In this document: one piece after another, positions 57,620-64,000 of the stretch
Layout of the letters: every line of letters begins with the position of its first letter
Numbering within the stretch: the stretch's first letter is position 1
Assembly: GCA_034770075.1 (NCBI GenBank)
Contig: CM068379.1
Location: 19,777,506 to 19,841,505, forward strand
Direction: 5' to 3'
DNA: 64,000 nucleotides
Source: Aralia elata
Taxonomy: Eukaryota; Streptophyta; Magnoliopsida; Apiales; Araliaceae
Notes under the pieces: generated by a model
The model's input: only the letters and a program-made list of their open reading frames with translations
Databases searched by the model: none
Told to the model about the DNA's origin: nothing
Program-made: the position numbers and the translations under genes

Positions 57620-57750
57620 AACCTCAAGCACATGATCTCCTAAATGGGGGACCCTGTTTTTAACTCCAAAGAACGAATGGCATTTTCTTTTCTCCAATAT
57701 CACCCCCAGGTCTTCATCCACAACTTCAAAATCGAGAAGGGACAACTATT
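57620..57750 (-). pseudogene. Unidentified exon-like fragment
   Basis: The minus strand has an open frame LLDFEVVDEDLGVILEKRKC then HSFFGVKNRVPHLGDHVLE, followed by GAG|GTTCTT where a donor could be. The composition and charged, well-mixed sequence look like real protein, unlike the surrounding AT-rich frames. I cannot name the family. It lies between the oxidase exons and the Helitron-like end, on the same strand as the other fragments. Confidence 0.4.
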
Positions 57751-58379
57751 GGATCCTTCAGATAATCTAACTTCCAAGGAACATCTAAATTACTAGAATA
57801 TTTAAAAATTTAAATGTTAGCTTCTTACAAGTGTAGGCTAATAGATTGCTCACTTATCAAATTATTACTAGTACAACTAGCTAAAAAGAAACTGTGAAAA
57901 ACTCAATCATCCAAATACGGTTAAATAATGCAATTACAATTGACTAGGTTTTATTGACCTAACTAAGTTATGTGCTTAATAAAAAAAATTAAAAAAGAAT
58001 TAGCCTGGCCTGGCCCGGCCCTTGACCGGTAGTCCCAGGGCCAAACCTTTCCGTTTTATTATTGGCCGGCCCATATAACTCACGCGATCTGATTCTGATG
58101 CCCATGGCCATGGCCATTTCTACCAAAAAGGTGAAAATAATTGCAGGAGTTGATGATTGATGGAGGAAAAAACTGTTTTGAGTATTTTAGGTGATGAAAT
58201 TAAATATCTTACTTACTTTATTAACATATATGAAAATAATAAAAAGGGGGCAGGAAATGGGTAAGTTGTTATTTATGTTCCAAAAGTAGTATTTATTATT
58301 AATGTGCCTAAAAGGCATATTACTTTTCCTGCACATACATAAGCAGCAGCAGCAACATCATCTTTATTTTGTTTGTTCA
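57751..58379. other. Intergenic stretch with a GC-rich patch
   Basis: No ORF. A patch at about 58000-58110 is rich in GGCCTGGCCCGGCCC-type words. Otherwise AT-rich and featureless. Confidence 0.5.
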
Positions 58380-58408
58380 CTAGGGATAACCCGTGCCTGA
58401 AGGCACGG
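58380..58408 (-). mobile_element. Helitron-like 3' terminus
   Basis: On the minus strand an 18-base hairpin (CCGTGCC, loop TTCA, GGCACGG; 58408-58391) is followed seven bases later by CTAG (58383-58380) and then T. Plant Helitrons end in a short GC hairpin a few bases before CTRR, inserted before T. The element body would lie to the right, over the SDR and O-fucosyltransferase fragments. The matching 5' TC end was not identified. Confidence 0.5.
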
Positions 58409-59539
58409 TGCAATTCAAAAATCATCGAACACTGAATTTGGGTAAGCCTCAATTCTGCATTAACAAAACCATTCATCAACTACCACAACAACATACATTT
58501 AATTAACATCCATATCAGCTCCCGTATAAAAATTGATATAACAATAAGTTCAAAATCTAAGCAAAACTAAAACAAATCAAAATGATTGGTTCAATTGATC
58601 TTGTGTTTGTGCCTAAAGACGCTCAGTAACCAACAATTAGCAATAAATTCATTGGACAAAAAGTTATATACTCCATATATTTTAAAAAAAAATTGGCCAA
58701 AGTTTTCCCTAAAAATGGGACACATCAGAAAATTTTCATCCTGTATACACAATTTGTTCTCATACCCAAAAAGGTTACTAAATGTCTAACTATCACACCA
58801 CAATTTTGCCTAACACAACCATTTACCAACTAACGCAACCACGTAAATGAAGTTCATAACATCATAAAAATATTAATGTTGCATGCACCCAAGAATACTC
58901 GATGCTTAAATCCAAAGATTTCAATCAACAACATTTATGCAATACTTTATGCACCAATCTATTGAAAAAAATAGAAAATTAATCCATGATTCCGAGAGAA
59001 TGAAAGAAATGGATAAAAAACAATCTATAATTGCCACAGTTAAACTAAAACCATCTCTTTAAAACATGAAAAACTCAACAGCTAAATTATACGGAGAGCA
59101 AATAATCACTACTATGTAAACAATTAGTATTAGCTAGAAAACAAAGTATTTTATTAGTATTAGCCTTCACAAGACAAAACAAATTAGAGAACTCCAAAAA
59201 GAGCAAAAAATACTTGAACAGTTAAGGAAAAAAAAAATTCCTCGAGCCTTAAGATTTTCCACTGTCTCATCTACGTTATTCTACCAACCAAGCAAAACCC
59301 AACACCATTTGAACTCACTTGCATAAAGTAATTGAGTTTGAAAATAATTCAAAATACCCATATTGATTACATCAAGATTATCTAAATAAACATGAAAAGG
59401 AACAAAGTGTGGGAGATAACTAACTGATCATGTAACAAAAAATGAAACCCAGATGTTGAGCAAAGTTGTTGAAACCCAGATGAAAAACAAAAATCCGTCA
59501 ATCTAAAAGAAATTAATAATTGGGGAATGGAAAAGAAAC
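58409..59539. other. AT-rich stretch without gene
   Basis: Nothing recognisable in any frame; many A-runs. Confidence 0.5.
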
Positions 59540-59655
59540 CTGTTTGCGAGAGGAGATGACAACAGAGGCGCTCAGCGATGCCATAGTCGATGCCCTGAGT
59601 TGAAGCAGTCAAAATCGCCACCTTCCCTTCAAATCTCTTCCCAATTTTCGCCTAA
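59540..59655 (-). pseudogene. Captured first exon of a short-chain dehydrogenase (IBR1/SDRA-like)
   Basis: The minus strand reads GKRFEGKVAILTASTQGIDY then GIAERL, the N-terminal NAD(P)-binding segment of classical SDRs. The closest I know is the plant peroxisomal SDRA/IBR1 (DHRS4-like) group with VAIVTASTQGIGF. The last Gly of the TGxxxGIG motif is Asp here. A short deletion after AERL removes the middle of the beta-alpha unit and shifts the frame; the downstream VVISSRKQ-type end is still visible in another frame before the donor at 59539. A dead fragment. Confidence 0.8.
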
Positions 59656-59963
59656 TTTTAAAGAGAGAGACTGTAACGTAAAGAGAGAGATAAGGAAGGG
59701 CACTGAGTGGATAGATTTTTTGAAAAAAAGATGTTAATTGGGGGAAAAATGACAGATATCAGTGACCGTCGGATCTTTCCACAAGGGGCTGCAGGGCTTG
59801 GCTGCCCCCAAATGCCTCTCCTCCCGCAGCATATAGTCGTGCATTTCTTGGTGCACCTAAAGCCTTTAGGAGCCTGCACCACATTTAAGCTTGTTTTTAG
59901 GCATACCCAAAAAAAAAGTGAGGTGCAGCTGAATGTTTAAGGATTTTTAAGTTTCTGATTTAC
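59656..59963. other. Stretch between SDR and O-fucosyltransferase fragments
   Basis: Contains a GC-richer segment (about 59770-59880) with CCTAAAGGCTTTAGG, a perfect palindrome. No protein recognised. Confidence 0.5.
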
Positions 59964-61395
59964 CTTGCCACTTCAAATGAATTGAGAGGGCAGAGAGTCC
60001 GACAAGTCGTCGCTGAGTGTTGCTCATGTTCAGCTTTCCGGTGAGGAATTCAATGTGAGAGTCTCGATCCCTCGTTATAATGTTGTCATATTCAGGGCCT
60101 AGACCTGTGAGACATCCGGTTCTGAACCACACATCTAGCCTGAGATGAATGGCAATGTAAGGACCTTCAATCCACATTCTTCTGGCAATCCGATTCCCAA
60201 GTTCCATCACTGGAGCTGAAAATTTTAGTGCATGAAAGGCTACCTGCAATATAATTTGTTTACCACAGTGTGAGCTAGCTAGTACTTTATTATTATATGC
60301 ATATATATATGCTATGAACCAAGAGTGATCAATTTTTTTATTGACCTTGCACCGAAGCTTCTGAAGATCAAGGGGATGGTTCCTGGAGAGCTTAGAATAT
60401 AACCCTTTTAATACAAGAAATCCTTCTTCATTTAGCTGCATCAATCAAAGTTAAAGCACATGAACACATGCACTGTCAAAGAAAAATCTTAAATTTGCTT
60501 CTTTAGATCATGGATTATACCCTACTATCAAGCAAAATGTAGGTGATTAAATGGAGTATCTTACTTGTCTCAAGAATCTAGCACGAATCCAAAGTGGAGG
60601 AACATGGTATGGAATTTGATTTTCAATGGACTGTCTTGAAACCAAATGGGTGGATGGAAGCGATGATACCACTACGGAACGACATCAGCTTTTAATGTCC
60701 TCTTGAAATGTTCAACATCAAAAATGTCGGAAAATTCACTGCAAAAACAGCTTTGATTCCAGTTAGTAAGAGGGATTTTGAACTAAGTATTCATACTCAA
60801 CCCAGATCAGAACAGCCTAACCACAATAATTTCTTTCAACCCCACTGAATAAAAAAGAAAATTCTGTTTCACCATTTCTTTCAATTCACATCGGTCCATA
60901 ACTTTCTCAAATAGAAACAGAAATTAGCAGCTTAGTAATTAAGGAAATATGTGATCTGTTCATAAAGTTCTGCAATTTTCTAAATAAAGTAGAAAAACAT
61001 TGTTTATTAGTATCCTTCAGTAGCTTAGAAAATCAAGAAAAAGTAAGCATTTAACATAGGCTTGAACAAAAACTGAATTGTTTTTTATTTATTTTTCCCC
61101 CAGATGAATGATAGGCTTTTAAATTGCTTAATTTTAAATTAAAACATTGCTGACAACAAACTAAGAGCTAATAGTCAACTCATCAAATACAAGAATGGTT
61201 GCAAACCCCAACAAAATCTCAATCCAAAGGAACAAACAAACAGAACAATCCTAGTGAAAACTCCTAACTAATATTACCTTTCATCTTCCCAAATGGGATT
61301 GACCTGCAAAACTGGTACAACCAATGCAGCTTCAACAATTCTCGCAATAACAACCGCATCAACAATCTGATTTCTCTGCTGATTCAAACCCTCCC
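59964..61395 (-). pseudogene. O-fucosyltransferase-family gene fragment (four exons)
   Basis: Four minus-strand exons: about 61395-61278 (REGLNQQRNQIVDAVVIARI, VPVLQVNPIWEDE), 60738-60565 (FSDIFDVEHFKRTLKADV, then after a frameshift VVSSLPSTHLVSRQSIENQI and PPLWIRARFLRQ), 60435-60346 (LNEEGFLVLKGLYSKLSRNH, PLDLQKLRCK) and 60243-59964 (VAFHALKFSAPVMELGNRIA, RRMWIEGPYIAIHLRL, GCLTGLGPEYDNII). Splice sites are GT/AG. This is the plant GT106-type family of Golgi glycosyltransferases. Damage: frameshift with TAG in exon 2, two residues lost after HLRL, and a two-base gain near the end of exon 4. Both ends of the protein, including the membrane anchor, are absent. Confidence 0.88.
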
Positions 61396-61800
61396 GAAAC
61401 CACAACAATCAAGAACCTCTTCTATTTCAGTACAATCTATTAGATATTCTCAGTTGAGGTTTTCGTCTTAGTCTAATTAATTCAGCAATTCATGAGCCAT
61501 AGATTCCTATTTCAGTACAATTCATGCCTATTTTAAAATTGCCCATAGACATGTTCAAACCCTAGCCTTAATTCGTGGAATGAAGATCAAAAAAATCAAA
61601 ACAATTGACGTACCAGTAGTCAGTAGAGCGGAGGCGGAGTCAGAGACGCGGAGAGACCGGAGGAGGAGATGCGATTTGGGGTTTCGGGTTAGGGCAGGCA
61701 GAGAGTGAGATGCGATTTGGTTTGCCTCTGTACTGGTTTTCACGTCGAGCTCCTCTTTTACCATACCAAGTACACAACGACTCCGTTTCAAAAAAAGAAT
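61396..61800 (-). promoter_or_regulatory. Possible 5' leader and promoter of the captured O-fucosyltransferase fragment
   Basis: The minus strand from about 61790 has a GC-richer, CT-rich leader (TCTCCTCCTCCGGTCTCTCC) with a possible donor CTGGTACGTC and CTAGGGTTT, as in plant 5' UTRs. No protein fits the 78-codon frame here. Could drive a chimeric transcript through the fragments downstream. Confidence 0.3.
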
Positions 61801-62475
61801 TTGATTTTAACTTATAAAAATAAAAACTCTTTAAAAAGTAATATTATAAATAAAATTATTATTTCAAAAACTTAAATAGATTTAAATTTTTAATTTTAAT
61901 TTTAAGATGTCATAAATTAGTTAATAACAAACTGAAATGTAACTTTTTTGTGAAACAGAAAAGTAATAATTTAGCACATGTGTGATCTGTTCCACAAAAA
62001 TAGTCTTAATTATTATAATTTTTTATTATCAATTTATAATATTTTAAAATTTGAATTATTGTAACTTAATATTTTAATTAATAAAACATTTAATATTATA
62101 AATTATTTAAAAAGTGTTATTAAGAATAAAATTTTATTTTAAAAAATTAATTGCATTACAATTTGAGTGGTATGATATCATAAATTAACTAAGAATAACA
62201 CTCAAACTTAACTCTTTTTGCAGAATAGATGAGTAATTTTTTAGCATTTATGGTCTATTCCACATAAGAGTCTTATCCTCTTTTTTATAATTTCTTTTTA
62301 TGGTCAATGTATGAAATTTTAAAGTTTAAATTATTGTAAATTTATTTACTTTGATTATTCAATTTAAAGTTTATTTTCGTTCACAATTCATTCACTTAAA
62401 AATAAAAACTCCTCATGTGAAGGAATTCATTCCTTCACAAAATTTCCTTCAGTACATACATAATTTCTTGTAGTG
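61801..62475. mobile_element. AT-rich tract with a diverged duplication, ending in a CACTA-type right terminus
   Basis: TTTCTTGTAGTG at 62464-62475 is the complement of the standard CACTA end CACTACAAGAAA and agrees in 11 of 12 bases with the end at 53966. Upstream, 61961-62017 and 62220-62276 are diverged copies (GATCTGTTCCACA / GGTCTATTCCACA with AGTCTTA). A 22-bp near-perfect palindrome (GTGAAGGAATTCATTCCTTC plus two bases) lies at about 62418-62439. The subterminal GCAACG motif of the left end is absent, so pairing with 53966 is uncertain. Confidence 0.45.
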
Positions 62476-62933
62476 AGTACATGAAATTAAAAATAAAATA
62501 AAAAAGGAAAATTGAAAAAAACTAGTAGACCAAGAAAAATATAAGTGATTGCATAGGTATGAGTAATATTCCTCTAACATAAGTTTTAATATGTTCCTAT
62601 AGATGAAATATTGTGTGATGGTTAAACACAATCAAGAAAAATAAATTGAAAAAAGACCTCCTTCGATAAATGGCAAAACAAAATATATTCCCGCGTTCGT
62701 TGAAAATTTTATCAATTGTACCCGCCTCCCTTCAAAAAACAAAAAACAATTTACGCGAAAAAATCAGTGATTGTAATGGTTGTCACAAAATTCCATCACA
62801 TAATATATTGGTTGGTCATATATGCTTGTTTTTTTAGTGATTGCCTTGACTGTCACAAGTAGTTTATAGTGATGGCAAAATTAGTCATCACTAGGAGCCG
62901 TCATCTATATTATTATTTTGTGATTGTTGAACT
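62476..62933. other. Unassigned region with short inverted words
   Basis: AT-rich; at 62766-62915 words such as GTGATTG, TGTCAC, TAGTGATGG and CATCACTA recur in both orientations, like subterminal repeats of another DNA transposon. No gene. Confidence 0.4.
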
Positions 62934-63040
62934 AATTTGATTTCAATATTTCTAATACGTTTATTTAATTACTAATCTTAAAATTGGTCGCTTTGACCAT
63001 AAAAAAGTCAATTTGGACATGTAAAGTGACACGGAGGGAG
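62934..63040 (+). mobile_element. Partial Stowaway-like MITE (right half)
   Basis: Homologous to the right part of the MITE at 63681-63932 and ends ACGGAGGGAG before TA, the classic Stowaway terminus. The left half is missing. Confidence 0.7.
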
Positions 63041-63042
63041 TA

Positions 63043-63680
63043 TATTTTTGAGACAATGCTTGATTAAAAATAGTGTAATCTTTTTACTTTTCACATACAT
63101 TATAGATTTATGTATGACTACTTGTTTTGAGACCATGATTGCTATATGATATATGATGAAATAAATTATACTCATTTTGAGAAAAAGATTAGTACAAAAA
63201 TAAAATTAATTTCTTATTTTTTAAAATACTTGAAATAAGCCTAACTTTAATAAATATTAATTTTTGAGACAATGGTTAATTAAAATTAGTGTAAACCTTA
63301 TTATTTTACACTTACATTTCAGACTTATATAAGATTACATGTTTTGATACCATGATTACTACGTAATGGAATACATTTTACTAATTTTGGAGAAAAAAAT
63401 TATTATAAAAATATAAGTAATTTCTTATTTTTATAATAACTGAGTAACCTAACTTCAATAAATATTAATTTTTGAGACAACGGTTAATTAAAAATAGTGT
63501 AAATTTATTATTTTACACATACATTTTTAGACTTGCATAAAATTACATGTATTGATGCCGTGATTACTACATAATGACATAAATTTTACATATTTTGAGA
63601 AAGAGATTACTACACAAAAATTAATTTTTTTTTTTTACATTTTAAAAATCTCTAAGTACGCCTAACTTTGATAATTATTA
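63043..63680. repeat. ~210-bp tandem repeat, three units (fourth begins at 63935)
   Basis: Units start at the word TTTTTGAGACAA near 63045, 63261 and 63469 (periods 216 and 208). Each contains TTAATTAAAAATAGTGTAA, ATGATTACTAC and CCTAACTT. A further unit starts at about 63937 after the MITE and runs off the window. Confidence 0.88.
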
Positions 63681-63932
63681 CTCTCTTTGTCAAACTTTAT
63701 TTGTTCTAATTGACATTTTATGGTCAAATTGACCATATTTAGAATCAAATTTTATTTTTAAGTTTATTGGAAATAAACATAAAATTATTATCATAAGAAA
63801 GTACATCGAATATGCTATCAAATTCAACTAATTTGATTTCAATATTTTAAATACATTTATTAAATTATTAATATTAAAATTGGCTTTGATCATAAAAAGT
63901 TAATTAGGACATGTAAAGTCAAACGGGGTGAG
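63681..63932. mobile_element. Stowaway-like MITE (252 bp)
   Basis: Flanked by TA on both sides. Imperfect ~48-bp terminal inverted repeats: CTCTCTTTGTCAAACTTTAT on the left, and on the right the complement of CTCACCCCGTTTGACTTTAC; both arms continue to TATGGTCAA/TATGATCAA. Non-coding, would be mobilised by a Tc1/mariner transposase. Confidence 0.8.
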
Positions 63933-64000
63933 TATATTTTTGAGACAATGATTAATTAAAAATAGTGTAATCTTATTATTTTTCACATACATTATAGATT

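Noticed and set aside
63684..63936. Diverged tandem repeat unit instead of a MITE
   Set aside because: This segment has ~48-bp terminal inverted repeats flanked by TA and does not align with the neighbouring 210-bp units.
1..64000. tRNA, rRNA, CRISPR or bacterial-type operons
   Set aside because: No cloverleaf with an intact acceptor stem, no regularly spaced direct repeats of CRISPR type and no prokaryotic gene spacing; tRNA-like words are PBS sites only.

Overview
This is repeat-dominated nuclear DNA of a flowering plant, probably a eudicot. The evidence is Ty3/gypsy chromovirus LTR retrotransposons primed by initiator tRNA-Met, a MULE with a FAR1-type transposase, a CACTA-type end, Stowaway-like MITEs, and intron-containing scraps of typical plant genes. 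I see no intact host gene, no rRNA or tRNA gene and no CRISPR array. The species cannot be told from the window.

Positions 1-49942 are one old minus-strand gypsy element (A) opened up by later insertions. A's pieces are 1-1614, 16892-17793 and 46965-49942. Plus-strand element B (1615-16891, target duplication CAAAA) sits in A's gag. Plus-strand element C (17794-46964, duplication TCAAT) sits in A's pre-gag ORF. A solo LTR (47611-49415, duplication GTTCT) sits a few codons into the same ORF. C's 3' LTR was then hit twice: by a MULE (29626-35498, 8-bp duplication TCATGTGT, terminal inverted repeats of about 790 bp) and by E (38176-46723, duplication TTTCT), a minus-strand LTR element with no coding capacity. 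Minus-strand element D (49943-53965) abuts A's LTR; it is truncated and carries an inverted piece of reverse transcriptase.

A, B, C and D look like one lineage (Tekay/Del-like by integrase C-terminus, PBS and long LTRs). Each has the order LTR, PBS, an extra acidic coiled-coil ORF, gag with zinc knuckles, protease, RT-RNase H, integrase with a chromodomain-like tail, PPT, LTR. Only parts of this survive in A and D. The extra pre-gag ORF is conserved in all four and is the best candidate for something under-described. B is youngest (LTRs almost identical) and is broken only by single-base indels. A, C and D carry substitution-type stops, many of them TAG, as expected from deamination of methylated DNA. 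E keeps the PBS, PPT and a PPT-side hairpin, so it may have been mobilised by relatives.

From 53966 on the character changes. A CACTA-like end packed with GCAACG/CGTTGC motifs leads into about 8 kb of AT-rich DNA carrying minus-strand exon fragments of unrelated plant genes: a DnaJ/HSP40 C-terminal exon, the last two exons of a peroxisomal acyl-CoA oxidase, an unidentified exon-like piece, exon 1 of an SDR, and four exons of an O-fucosyltransferase-family gene. A Helitron-like 3' terminus lies among them and a second CACTA-like end lies at 62475. This looks like multi-gene capture by a DNA transposon. The last kilobase is a ~210-bp tandem repeat with Stowaway-like MITEs at the same phase.
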